A stretch of DNA of 32,262 bases from JBDLSY01 sp043777895 (GTDB lineage: Bacteria; Pseudomonadota; Gammaproteobacteria; Burkholderiales; Burkholderiaceae_C): NCBI GenBank assembly GCA_043777895.1, contig JAYWHD010000044.1, positions 1 through 32,262 on the forward strand, read 5' to 3'. This document shows, piece after piece, positions 16,768-24,899 of this stretch (within the stretch, counting starts at the first letter, position 1; each line of letters begins with the position of its first letter). Under the pieces are notes generated by a model. It saw only the letters and a list, made by a program, of their open reading frames with translations, was not told where the DNA came from and ran no database searches. The translations under genes and the position numbers were made by a program.

Positions 16768-16784
16768 AAACTAAATTTAGTTTT
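16767..16784. repeat. Perfect 18-bp palindrome after thrB
   Basis: AAAACTAAA directly followed by its complement TTTAGTTTT, beginning at the last base of the thrB stop and ending 30 bp before the next ATG. It could be an operator-like site or a weak terminator (TTTTATT follows). Confidence 0.6.
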
Positions 16785-16814
16785 ATTGAACCATACCGTA
16801 AATAATTTAAAACT

Positions 16815-17621
16815 ATGAATAATTTAAACACCGTATTAGATACCTCTAAACCTATTACTTTTCGTACATTGCCCGCAGTAGCTGGTTTTTATTGGGTATA
16901 CCGTGGTTGGTTATTGTTTATTCATAAGCCGTGGGCTATTTTATTTGCTGTTTCTGCTTTGTATGCTATTAATTTAACGCTTGCATTTGTACCGTTAATA
17001 GGTCCTATATTATTTTTTGTATTAAACCCAGCCTTGCATTTAGGTTTAATTGGAATTATTGCGATACGAATAGCACCTACACAAGAAAATAAGCTAAAGC
17101 AGTTATTAACTGTATTTTATCGCCCTAAAATATTAAATAAAATGTTGCGTTTGGGCTGTGCTTATAGTGCTAGCATCACAATTGGTATGCTATTGGCGAT
17201 GGGTTTAGCAGGCAATGATTTTTTAAATATGCAACAAAAAATTGCAGAGGGTACAGTTAATATTAATGATACAGCAGTACAAATTATTGTAATTGACGGT
17301 CTAATGTACATTGTTCCAACAATGGGGTTGATTGTTTTGCTTTTTTGGTTTACCAATCAGTTGGTGGGTTGGCACGGACAGTCTATTCGCAAGGCATTAT
17401 TTTTTAACATGATGGCGATTTGGCGTAATAGGCTAGCCTTTATAGTTTACATTGCAAGTTGTTTGGCTATTAGCGTTGGTTTATTACTATTATTAACTAC
17501 CTTATTGCCCGCTGATATTAACATTAGAGTACTGGTATTACCAACGATTTTAGTGTTTATATCTTGGTTTTTATGCAGTATCTATGCTACTTATGAAAGT
17601 ATGGTTCAAATTATTGAGTAA
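16815..17621 (+). CDS. BPSS1780-family integral membrane protein of unknown function
   Basis: A 268-residue inner-membrane protein with about six hydrophobic segments (near residues 40-58, 62-85, 115-133, 155-180, 210-232, 238-258). It resembles the BPSS1780 family found mostly in Burkholderiales: GFYWVYRGWLLFIHKPWAI near the start, VPLIGPILFFVLNPALHLG, and WHGQSIRKALFFNMMAIWRNRLAFIVY before the last two segments. No catalytic motif is visible and no function is assigned. It is the last gene of the plus-strand run starting at metZ. Confidence 0.78.
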   Translation: MNNLNTVLDTSKPITFRTLPAVAGFYWVYRGWLLFIHKPWAILFAVSALYAINLTLAFVPLIGPILFFVLNPALHLGLIGIIAIRIAPTQENKLKQLLTVFYRPKILNKMLRLGCAYSASITIGMLLAMGLAGNDFLNMQQKIAEGTVNINDTAVQIIVIDGLMYIVPTMGLIVLLFWFTNQLVGWHGQSIRKALFFNMMAIWRNRLAFIVYIASCLAISVGLLLLLTTLLPADINIRVLVLPTILVFISWFLCSIYATYESMVQIIE

Positions 17622-18012
17622 TTAAATAGCATTAAATGATTTAGATTAAGGTACTTAACCCCGTTTTTATACAATAATCAAATAAGTTAAGTAGCCAGTT
17701 TGTTGTATTGCACACCTGTCTATGGACAATCTTACAATTGTTTTTAGAGAGATTACTACTTGTTATGAAAGCTAACGCTAAAATAGAGGCTAAACCTAAA
17801 TTTTGATGTTTTTTTTGGTGCTTTTATACATTAATGCTCATATCAACAATAATTAAGCAGTAGTTTAATAATAATCAGATAATAATCAGATAATAATATT
17901 TGTATTAATTAGTAATATTTGTATTAATAAAGTAATTGTCTTACTAAATTTGCATTCATTAATTAGGCACATTCTAGATAATGTAGCAATACCTTCACAG
18001 AAAGTCAGCACA
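17622..18012. other. About 390-bp gap upstream of the GH31-like gene
   Basis: No convincing gene. A weak hairpin TTAAG-GTA-CTTAA lies just after the membrane-protein gene. Direct repeats follow near 17870-17935 (AGATAATAATC twice, TAATATTTGTATTAAT twice). A 13-codon ATG frame at 17765 has no support. Confidence 0.45.
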
Positions 18013-20121
18013 ATGCCCCGTTTATCTAAATCATCTAAATTAACGTTTTACACGCCTAGCTATCCGTGTTTACACCGCCTAAGTATGGTTGATGGTACAG
18101 CGAACAACACAGTATTTGATTGCGATAATCATATTACTTTGACTGTTAGCTCACCATTACCACACGTCTTTTGTTTGAGTTTACAACAAAAAAACGTACG
18201 GTCATCTGATGTTGTACCCCGCGATTTAGAAGAAATGTTAGAGCCAATGACTTTAGATCATACGCTTCAATCGTGGACTTGGGTTCAAGATGATATTCAA
18301 TTATGCTTAAACAATACAGGGTTTACCCTGACTAGACAAGGTGTAGTCATCATTAAAACTGCGGATATACCTACTTTGCTGGGTTCTGGTATCTCTACAG
18401 ACGGCACTGGATTTGCTATTAACCTACATACCGCTAGTATGGGAAATGCTCACAATTGGCCTATTCCTGAACCACATTTACAAGGAAGTGTTGCCGTATG
18501 CGGTTTATACGGCGGCATAGGTGCTTTAGCTGCTGATGGGTTTACCTGTTTGCGTGAAGGTGATTTTACACTTATTAAAACCAATAGCCCTGCCATTGAT
18601 ATATTATTGGTATCAGGCACACCGATTGAAACCAATAACCAAGTGAGTCTATTAGCAGGCCGCGTAGTGCCGCCGTCTATTTGGGTATATGGTTTAGGCC
18701 TCGCACTGCCAGCAGCTAAGAAAAGTAAATCGGCTAAAAAAGCTAATTCTGTGAATGCAACGATACCCAGTGACAGCTATTCTGCTAATTTAGCGGGTAC
18801 TTTAAGCCAGTCCATCGCTTTGCGAGCTAGCGGTATTGTGGTTGATGTATTATTGCCTGATGATGAAATAGCTTTAGACAGCCACGGTCGCTTTGCTTTG
18901 TTTACGGATGGTATGGCGTTAGAAGATATGGAGCTACATAAACATTTAGCACCGTTACGCACACATAAATTTAAAATTGTGCCGCGTATTTCAGCTTCGC
19001 TTAAAAGTGCCGAAATGCTATTTTCAGAATGGCGTACGCGAGGCTTTATGACAGAAGACGAACACGGTTATTTACCCAATGTACACGCGGGTGCAGTAGT
19101 CTCTGCTATGACCAGCCGTTTAGAGTCGGTGTTTAAACACGGTATTGATGCTGCACGGTTAGCCGATTGTCCTGTTTTGGAAACTCCGAAACACCATCAT
19201 TTAGCTTGGAAAAAAATAGTTTACTCCAGTTCAATGCGTTGGCATGGTGAAGGAGCTGACCGCCGTGCAATTACTTTTTCAAAACACACCTTACCCACGC
19301 GTGCAGGGACTTTAGGAGTAGAGGTTGAAGCCAACTGCAATAGTTTTACAGGTTTAGCTCAATGGTTAGACACTTTATTAACGGCTTCACATTCAGGAAC
19401 GGTATTGTTTGCCAGCCGACTAAATATTAGTCAAGCCCCTGCCGAAGTATTAAAGCGTTTAGCCCCTTTAGTCGCTTTAATGCCTATTTGCTGGTTGACC
19501 GATGCCAATGCTTTATTGACAGCTGATGAATCTGTTCAGGCTTCATGGAAGCTATGGACTAATTATCGTTTAAAATTATTACCTTATATCGCAGGCATTA
19601 CTGAAGAAGCAGCACGCAATGGCTTACCTGCACTACGCTCTATGCGGTTAAGTTTTCCGCGCGATCTACAGGCAGCTCGTTTTTTTGCACATCAATATTT
19701 ATTAGGACCATCTCTTTTGGTTGCCCCCGCATTACACAATAAACCCGAAACTACAGTGTGGTTGCCTGCTGGAGAAAGATGGTATCACTTACCCAGTGGC
19801 ACAAAATTTGAGGGCGGACAAGCGATTATTATTCCGATAGCCGATGACGGTATTGCTGTATTTGGGCGTGAAGGACATATTCTATGTATGGGGGCCGATG
19901 TTGTGGGTGTGAGCAGTATTAACACAATTAAACCAGTTACTGATGCGTGGTTGTTTGGATTACCCCAGTTTGATCCGTGTGTGACTGTTATCCGTGTAAA
20001 AGTGATGCAAATGCAAGGCAATGCTTACATTAGAGGCTTAGAAGGCACTAAAGTTATTTCTACTGCTGATTACACGGTGAGCCGTCGCGGTGCTGAAGTT
20101 AAAGTAGTTAAAAAGCGTTAA
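18013..20121 (+). CDS. Divergent glycoside hydrolase family 31-like protein
   Basis: 702 residues from the ATG at 18013; a TTG at 17950 would add 21. The C-terminal third has GH31 features: LPYIAGITEEAARNGLPALRSM near residue 522, then YLLGPSLLVAPAL, WLPAGERWYHLPSG and GIAVFGREGHI from about 560, matching the barrel end and proximal beta-domain of alpha-glucosidases and alpha-xylosidases. The middle is weaker. LFSEWRTRGFMTEDEHGYL looks like the GH31 strand before the nucleophile, and GIDAARLADC (about 377-386) could hold the nucleophile position, but the usual DxxE and WSGD/WGGD signatures are not seen. The enzyme may be inactive or altered in substrate. There is no signal peptide, so it is cytoplasmic. 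The substrate cannot be named. Confidence 0.6.
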   Translation: MPRLSKSSKLTFYTPSYPCLHRLSMVDGTANNTVFDCDNHITLTVSSPLPHVFCLSLQQKNVRSSDVVPRDLEEMLEPMTLDHTLQSWTWVQDDIQLCLNNTGFTLTRQGVVIIKTADIPTLLGSGISTDGTGFAINLHTASMGNAHNWPIPEPHLQGSVAVCGLYGGIGALAADGFTCLREGDFTLIKTNSPAIDILLVSGTPIETNNQVSLLAGRVVPPSIWVYGLGLALPAAKKSKSAKKANSVNATIPSDSYSANLAGTLSQSIALRASGIVVDVLLPDDEIALDSHGRFALFTDGMALEDMELHKHLAPLRTHKFKIVPRISASLKSAEMLFSEWRTRGFMTEDEHGYLPNVHAGAVVSAMTSRLESVFKHGIDAARLADCPVLETPKHHHLAWKKIVYSSSMRWHGEGADRRAITFSKHTLPTRAGTLGVEVEANCNSFTGLAQWLDTLLTASHSGTVLFASRLNISQAPAEVLKRLAPLVALMPICWLTDANALLTADESVQASWKLWTNYRLKLLPYIAGITEEAARNGLPALRSMRLSFPRDLQAARFFAHQYLLGPSLLVAPALHNKPETTVWLPAGERWYHLPSGTKFEGGQAIIIPIADDGIAVFGREGHILCMGADVVGVSSINTIKPVTDAWLFGLPQFDPCVTVIRVKVMQMQGNAYIRGLEGTKVISTADYTVSRRGAEVKVVKKR

Positions 20122-20191
20122 TTGAAAGTGCGTATTTGCTTTTATCCCATCAGTATTGCTAGTATTTATTACTAATATTTTATAGGTTGAT

Positions 20192-20602
20192 ATGAATATT
20201 TTAGTAAGCCTTATATTTAAATACTGTATACCTAAACACGCTTTAAAGTATCGTTGCTTACTACTCAGTACTTTTCTAGGTGTTTTTACGCTTATTCTTA
20301 GTAGTTTAAGCACAAGTGCCTTAGCGGCTGATGCACAATACGTACCGTCAAGCAGCATAGCAGTGCGGTACTTAGCCAGTGCTTGTGCTAATTGTCATGG
20401 AACACAAGGTTTATCTAGTGGTGATGCAATGCCCAGTTTAGCAGGCTTAAATGCAGACTATATACGCGAACAAATGTATCTTTTTCAATCAGGTAAACGT
20501 GAGGCAACGGTGATGCATCAACTGGCTAAAGCGTACAGTGATGCTGAAATTAATGACTTAGCGGCCTATTTTTCAGTTCAAGCAGTGCAGCGTAAACCAT
20601 AA
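20192..20602 (+). CDS. fccA: Exported monohaem c-type cytochrome, probable cytochrome subunit of flavocytochrome c
   Basis: A 136-residue protein with a signal peptide (hydrophobic residues 23-41, likely cleavage after ALA at 45) and one haem motif CANCH (Cys65, Cys68, His69). Met108 is the probable second axial ligand (TVMHQLAKAYSDAEINDLAAYF). GDAMPSLAGLNADYIREQMYLFQSG is typical of the small class I cytochromes that partner FccB. FccA can be monohaem or dihaem; here it is monohaem. It lies 6 bp before fccB with AGG upstream of the ATG, so the two form an operon passing electrons from sulfide oxidation to the respiratory chain. Confidence 0.8.
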   Translation: MNILVSLIFKYCIPKHALKYRCLLLSTFLGVFTLILSSLSTSALAADAQYVPSSSIAVRYLASACANCHGTQGLSSGDAMPSLAGLNADYIREQMYLFQSGKREATVMHQLAKAYSDAEINDLAAYFSVQAVQRKP

Positions 20603-20608
20603 ATATCT

Positions 20609-22111
20609 ATGGAGACTATTATCAATCAACACACAGTTGTGCCTACACTACACCGCCGAAAATTATTGACTGTACTAGGAAGTATTTCTTTAGCCAGTAT
20701 TTTTTCAAGCTGCACTGTATTAAACAATAACAATAACAATAACAATAATATTAATGATAAAAATTATATAAATAATATAAGTAATAAAAATAATATAGCT
20801 AATAAAGATAGTAAAAATAGTAAAGATAGTAAAGATAGTAAAGATAATATAAACAGTGCAAACAATACAAATCTTCAGCAAGATAGTTACTTAAAAACAC
20901 AAGCCCTTACCCAAATACCTTCATTAGGACACGTGGTGATAGTAGGCGGTGGTTTTGGTGGTGCAACTGCTGCAAAATATTTAAAATTATGGGGTGATGG
21001 CCGTATTGCTGTAACCTTAATTGAACGACAAGCATACTTTATATCTTGTCCTATGAGTAACCTAGTCATAGGTGGTAGCCGTCAATTGTCTGAATTAACT
21101 TTTAGTTATGAGGGTTTAAAACAGTTAGGCGTTACAGTGATTCACGCCGAAGTGACCGAAATAGATTCACTTAATAAACGTGTTATTGTCAATAACACAT
21201 CTATGCAATCACTTGCCTATGACCGTTTGATTCTAAGTCCTGGCGTAGATTTTTTATTGGATAGTATTGATGGTTTTGATGCTATTGCACAAAAAACGGT
21301 ATTGCACGCTTGGAAAGCGGGTGTACAAACGCAACAGTTACGACAACAAATTGAGGATATACCTGATGGTGGTATTGTCGCAATTAGTATTCCTAAAGCA
21401 CCTTACCGTTGTCCACCAGGGCCTTATGAACGGGCTTGTCAAATAGCCCATTATTTTAAAAAGCATAAACCTAATTCTAAAGTTGTTATTTTAGATGCCA
21501 ATGAAGATATACAAAGTAAAAAAGTATTGTTCACGCATGAATGGGACACGGCTTATAAAGGTATGATTGAATATCAAAATCGCTGGGAACTCAAACGTTT
21601 AAACGCTACTACACGTACATTAGAAAATCAATTTGGTGATAGTATTACTGCTGATGTAATTAATATTATTCCCCCAATGCAAGCGGGCATTATTGCTTAT
21701 AAAGCAGGCGTTGTGAATAGTACTGATAAGCGTTGGTGTCAGGTAGATTGGTTAAGTATGGAATCAACAGCCGTTAAATATATCCATATACTGGGTGATG
21801 CCGTGCAAGCAGCGCCAGGTATGCCTAAAAGTGGTCATATTGCTAATCAGCACGGTAAAATTGCTGCCAGTGCCATTGTAGAATTATTCAATAACCGCAC
21901 ACCCTTGCCTTTAACTATTATGAATACCTGTTACAGCTATATTGATGCTGCGCGTGCAATTCATGTTGCCAGTACTCATCGCTTTGATAAGGAGCAAAAA
22001 GTGCCTGTGATTATTAAAAATACAGGTGGTTTAAGTCAAGAAGCCAATATACTTGAAGGTAAATATGCTTGGGCTTGGGCACAAACTATTTGGCAGGATA
22101 TGTTATCGTAA
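20609..22111 (+). CDS. fccB: Sulfide dehydrogenase flavoprotein subunit (flavocytochrome c, FccB)
   Basis: Oxidises sulfide to sulfur in the periplasm and hands electrons to the cytochrome encoded upstream. The FAD fold starts at VVIVGGGFGGATAAKYL (residues 109-125). ISCPMSNLVIGG holds Cys147, matching the cysteine that binds FAD covalently in Allochromatium FccB. YRCPPGPYERAC (Cys268, Cys277) and RWCQVD (Cys377) match the redox disulfide regions, and GDAVQAAPGMPKSGHIAN follows. The N-terminus has a twin-arginine (HRRKLL) before a hydrophobic stretch, as in Tat substrates, with a Cys at 35. Residues about 39-95 form an unusual Asn/Lys/Asp/Ser linker encoded by AATAAC and AGTAAAGAT repeats, absent from ordinary FccB. 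Length 500 against about 430 in the family. Confidence 0.9.
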   Translation: METIINQHTVVPTLHRRKLLTVLGSISLASIFSSCTVLNNNNNNNNNINDKNYINNISNKNNIANKDSKNSKDSKDSKDNINSANNTNLQQDSYLKTQALTQIPSLGHVVIVGGGFGGATAAKYLKLWGDGRIAVTLIERQAYFISCPMSNLVIGGSRQLSELTFSYEGLKQLGVTVIHAEVTEIDSLNKRVIVNNTSMQSLAYDRLILSPGVDFLLDSIDGFDAIAQKTVLHAWKAGVQTQQLRQQIEDIPDGGIVAISIPKAPYRCPPGPYERACQIAHYFKKHKPNSKVVILDANEDIQSKKVLFTHEWDTAYKGMIEYQNRWELKRLNATTRTLENQFGDSITADVINIIPPMQAGIIAYKAGVVNSTDKRWCQVDWLSMESTAVKYIHILGDAVQAAPGMPKSGHIANQHGKIAASAIVELFNNRTPLPLTIMNTCYSYIDAARAIHVASTHRFDKEQKVPVIIKNTGGLSQEANILEGKYAWAWAQTIWQDMLS

Positions 22112-22135
22112 TGATTAGTATAGCTAGGAAAATGT

Positions 22136-22453
22136 ATGAATTTTACGCAACCGCCGCACTTGCAAGCTATCTTACAAAATATGGCAGTTTTTAGGCAGTA
22201 TTTAACAGAACATACGGTTGAAAATATTACATCAACTGACAGTACTTCTGAAGTTTTACCAACTATAAGTAATTCATTAGCACAAGCGATAGCACAATAC
22301 AGTTTACCTACCTTGGAACTTGTTGATTTAGACAAACACTTAAACGATTTAAAAATAGTACTAGAATTTATGGAAACGAATACTGCACTTCTGCGTCAAA
22401 CCGTAGATACATTAGAGTTACAACGAAAAAATAGGTTACTTTTATCGCAATAG
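22136..22453 (+). CDS. phaM: PhaM-family polyhydroxyalkanoate granule regulatory protein (probable)
   Basis: A 105-residue protein. Its C-terminal half, LPTLELVDLDKHLNDLKIVLEFMETNTALLRQTVDTLELQ in outline, matches the conserved PhaM helix (PTL.VEEIDKKIADLK..E.WL..N...L..T...LE.Q). PhaM in Cupriavidus activates PHA synthase and tethers granules to DNA. Here the basic, lysine/alanine-rich C-terminal tail that binds DNA is absent: the protein stops soon after LELQRKNRLLLSQ, so only the synthase-interacting helix may remain. AGGAAAA lies upstream of the ATG. It follows fccB by 24 bp and may be co-transcribed. Confidence 0.65.
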   Translation: MNFTQPPHLQAILQNMAVFRQYLTEHTVENITSTDSTSEVLPTISNSLAQAIAQYSLPTLELVDLDKHLNDLKIVLEFMETNTALLRQTVDTLELQRKNRLLLSQ

Positions 22454-22547
22454 CACTACTAAAAATATGTAGTTGTTTTAATTTATTTTAATATTTGATA
22501 TTTAACACTGATACTGATATTTAAGGTCTGATTTTTTGAATGCTTGT

Positions 22548-22576
22548 TTGCGTGTATTGTAAATATATTATATAAT
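22548..22576 (+). promoter_or_regulatory. Sigma-70 promoter of tRNA-Asn
   Basis: TTGCGT at 22548-22553, a 17-bp spacer and a consensus TATAAT at 22571-22576. Expected start near 22583, 9 bp before the tRNA. Confidence 0.8.
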
Positions 22577-22591
22577 ATTAAAATAATTTGT

Positions 22592-22667
22592 TCCTCAATA
22601 GCTCAGTTGGTAGAGCGCCGGACTGTTAATCCGTAGGTCCCTGGTTCAAGTCCAGGTTGAGGAGCCA
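22592..22667 (+). tRNA. tRNA-Asn (anticodon GTT)
   Basis: 76 nt with encoded CCA. The acceptor stem TCCTCAA pairs with TTGAGGA, followed by discriminator G. The D arm is AGCTCAGTTGGTAGAGC, the anticodon loop CTGTTAA gives GTT, and the T arm is CCTGGTTCAAGTCCAGG. It has its own promoter and terminator. Confidence 0.98.
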
Positions 22668-22677
22668 TAAATTTTAG

Positions 22678-22709
22678 CCTTATATACTAAAAGTATATAA
22701 GGTTTTTTT
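22678..22709 (+). terminator. Intrinsic terminator of tRNA-Asn
   Basis: CCTTATATAC-TAAAA-GTATATAAGG, a perfect 10-bp stem, followed by seven T residues, 11 bp after the tRNA 3' end. Confidence 0.93.
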
Positions 22710-22794
22710 ACGCTTAAAGCAATTGTTTCTTTTTTTGAAGGTTAAGTCTGTTTATTTTATTATTTCTAGTTTTAGTTTTAGCTTTAGTTTTAGC

Positions 22795-22842
22795 TTTAGC
22801 TTTTTAAATAGATTATCAATATAAACTATTTAAAAAGCTAAA
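22795..22842. repeat. 17-bp perfect inverted repeat between tRNA-Asn and grpE
   Basis: Arms 22795-22811 and 22826-22842 are fully complementary around a 14-nt loop. The left arm grows out of a TTTAGT/TTTAGC hexamer repeat (22768-22802). It could end readthrough from either side, but no T run follows. Confidence 0.8.
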
Positions 22843-22891
22843 ATATTCCTAGAAGAAATTAGGTGTATTTCAAAGTAGAGTTTTGGGCTGA

Positions 22892-22949
22892 TTAGTGTAC
22901 AGCATGCCGTGGTTGGCAATACGCTTTTTTGAAAGCGTTTGTACACTAA
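22892..22949. repeat. Three-helix palindromic element just downstream of grpE
   Basis: Outer arms TTAGTGTACA (22892-22901) and TGTACACTAA (22940-22949) are perfect complements. Between them lie two smaller hairpins: TGCC/GGCA (22905-22908 with 22915-22918) and ACGCTTT/AAAGCGT (22921-22927 with 22932-22938). Junction gaps are only 1-3 nt, so the whole folds into a compact three-way junction 6 bp from the grpE stop. It may be the grpE mRNA 3' end or a small mobile repeat. Confidence 0.75.
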
Positions 22950-22955
22950 CCGAAA

Positions 22956-23540
22956 TTAGCTGCCGCTGCTGACTGCAACCAAAGCAGGTCGCATAACTCG
23001 GTCGCCAATTTGATAACCTTTTTGCATGACTACTGCAATGGTTTGGGCGGGGTGTTCACTGGGCATCATTGATACGCCATTGTGAAACGTTGGGTCAAAC
23101 TTAGCACCAGGTGTTGGGTCAATCGCTAATAATTTATGTTTTTCAAATGCACTCACCAATAAACGCAACGTTGCCTCTACACCTTCACGCAAAGCAGATT
23201 CACTTTGTGTGGTATTAGCTAAACCCAGCTCCAATGTATCACGTACAGGCAATAAGCTGTCGGCAAAATTTTCTAAAGCATATTTATGGGCTTTACTGAC
23301 ATCTTCAGCAGCACGGCGACGCATATTATTGACTTCGGCTTGAGCGCGTAAAGCCAAGTCTTGTAAAGTAATATTGTGTGCCAAAGCCGCATCTAGCTGG
23401 GCTTGTAAGTCTAAAATAGGTGATTCAACATTGAGTTCTTGCGTATCGCCTATTTTTGACTCTATAGTTTCAGCTTGAAGGCTATCCAATTGAATAGTGG
23501 CATCATCTACTTTTGCGTGTGTATCTGTGGTTGAGTTCAT
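22956..23540 (-). CDS. grpE: Nucleotide exchange factor GrpE
   Basis: Releases ADP from DnaK in the cytoplasm. The 194-residue protein has the long N-terminal coiled coil (about residues 45-90, with NNMRRRAAEDVSKAHKYALENFADSLLPVRDTLE in part) and the beta-wing tail GAKFDPTFHNGVSMMPSEHPAQTIAVVMQKGYQIGDRVMRPALV in outline. The frame stays open upstream to an ATG at 23702, adding 54 residues of repeat-derived sequence (IQYIIQYIIQ). I chose the ATG at 23540 (MNSTTDTHAK), where the usual acidic, polar N-terminus begins. A heat-shock-type promoter lies at 23768-23792, which would give a leader of about 220 nt that includes the longer frame. Confidence 0.93.
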   Translation of the reverse strand: MNSTTDTHAKVDDATIQLDSLQAETIESKIGDTQELNVESPILDLQAQLDAALAHNITLQDLALRAQAEVNNMRRRAAEDVSKAHKYALENFADSLLPVRDTLELGLANTTQSESALREGVEATLRLLVSAFEKHKLLAIDPTPGAKFDPTFHNGVSMMPSEHPAQTIAVVMQKGYQIGDRVMRPALVAVSSGS

Positions 23541-23767
23541 AGTTTTTTGAGTTATATGTTGAATAATATATTGAATAATATATTGGATAGTATATTGAAT
23601 ATATTTGAAAAAAGAATATAAATAATTAATATAGCGGTTAGAATCAGCCCGTAACTGCTTTTTAAGCCAATACAATACAGTTAATAGTGTATCTTTAAAC
23701 ATTGATAGGTACAGTTATATGTATATTTTATAGGCTTAAATATTTAAAGATTTATATGTATATTATT

Positions 23768-23792
23768 TAAGGGTATTTATATTAATTTCAAG
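23768..23792 (-). promoter_or_regulatory. Sigma-32-like heat-shock promoter of grpE
   Basis: On the minus strand, CTTGAA (23792-23787), a 13-bp spacer and CCCTTA (23773-23768), close to the sigma-32 consensus CTTGAA-N13-15-CCCCAT. The -35 overlaps the stop codon of the upstream oxidoreductase gene. It has the same architecture as the site before htpG. Confidence 0.62.
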
Positions 23793-24897
23793 CGATACTG
23801 TCTGCTTTGCTGGTAAAACTGTCGGCGAAAAAAGCATCGCTAGGCAAAGCGCATAAGGCAGTAAAGTCGCGTTGTGCGCTGCTAACAACTATCGGTGCAC
23901 CGCACGCATACACCTGATATTGACTCAAGTCGGGATAATCAATCATCACAGCGTGGTGTACCAATCCTCTGCGGCCTTGCCAGTTTGATTCGCTGCTGGC
24001 TTCAGACAATACAGGAATATATTGGATATGTGAATGGTGTGCCGCCCAAGACAAAGCTAAATCATGGGCATATAAATCGTGTAGTTGTCGCCCACCCCAA
24101 TAAAAATTAATTGGGCGAGTGTATTTCATTTTAAGACTATGTTCAATCATCGCTTTAATAGGGGCAAATCCAGTACCGCTTGCCAGCATAATCAAAGCCT
24201 GATTGGGCTTGTCTAGGTCAGCATCACGTAAATAAAAAGTACCGTGTGGCACTTCAATCCGCATAATGTCTTTTTCTTTGATGGTTAATTGACTACCTGC
24301 AATACCGAATAAAGCATCTGTAAATAACCCGCCTGGGGTATGGCGAATATGCAATTCAATTTGGTTTAACGGTATTTCAGCCAAACTGTGTGCGGCATTA
24401 GCCATACTGTAAGCACGGCGACTGCCATCTTTTAAAATAAACTCTAAATATTGCCCTGCCTTAAAAGCTAGCTTTTCAGCCGTAGGTAACTGTAGCTTAA
24501 CAATTGCTACATCAGGAGTAATGTGGCTAATACTGGCTATTCGGCTGGGCAGTTTTTTAATAGGGTAATCGGGTTCAGCAGCCGCTAGTCGGGCAGTAAT
24601 TGTTATATCACTGGTGGGGCTGGCACAACACAATAAAGCAGTATTTTCAGATTCAGCGGCACGAACAGTAGCGTTATTATGAATGTGACTCACAGTACCG
24701 TTATTTAAAAGGGCTTTACAACTACCACAAGCACCGTTTTTGCAGCCGTAAGGTAAAATAAAATTATTGACTAAGGCCGCTTCTAATATGGTTTGGTCTG
24801 TGTTACAGTTAAAACTAACAGGGCTTGTAGCAGTGTGAGTTGAATAAACGGTTACTGTAAAAGTAGGCTGTGCTGGTATTAATATTGGAGTATTCAT
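23788..24897 (-). CDS. Ferredoxin/FAD/NAD(P) oxidoreductase, CDP-6-deoxy-glucoseen reductase-like
   Basis: A three-domain electron transfer flavoenzyme of 369 residues. The N-terminal plant-type 2Fe-2S domain has Cys52, Cys57, Cys60 and Cys90 (GCKNGACGSC, LLCC). The FAD domain has RAYSMAN (Arg161, Tyr163, Ser164), and the NAD(P) domain has ASGTGFAPIKAMIEH at 239-253. Burkholderiales chromosomes carry such a protein annotated as CDP-6-deoxy-delta-3,4-glucoseen reductase, but there are no deoxysugar genes here, so its partner is unknown. Its ATG is only 2 bp from the ATG of the divergent SDR gene. Confidence 0.82.
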   Translation of the reverse strand: MNTPILIPAQPTFTVTVYSTHTATSPVSFNCNTDQTILEAALVNNFILPYGCKNGACGSCKALLNNGTVSHIHNNATVRAAESENTALLCCASPTSDITITARLAAAEPDYPIKKLPSRIASISHITPDVAIVKLQLPTAEKLAFKAGQYLEFILKDGSRRAYSMANAAHSLAEIPLNQIELHIRHTPGGLFTDALFGIAGSQLTIKEKDIMRIEVPHGTFYLRDADLDKPNQALIMLASGTGFAPIKAMIEHSLKMKYTRPINFYWGGRQLHDLYAHDLALSWAAHHSHIQYIPVLSEASSESNWQGRRGLVHHAVMIDYPDLSQYQVYACGAPIVVSSAQRDFTALCALPSDAFFADSFTSKADSIA

Positions 24898-24899
24898 AA

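Noticed and set aside
17765..17806. 13-codon ATG frame in the gap before the GH31-like gene
   Set aside because: Too short, no good ribosome binding site and no sign of a leader-peptide attenuator.
23541..23702. 54-residue N-terminal extension of GrpE
   Set aside because: It is made of an AATATATTG-type DNA repeat, and its composition is unlike GrpE N-termini; kept only as a note because it would be inside the heat-shock transcript.
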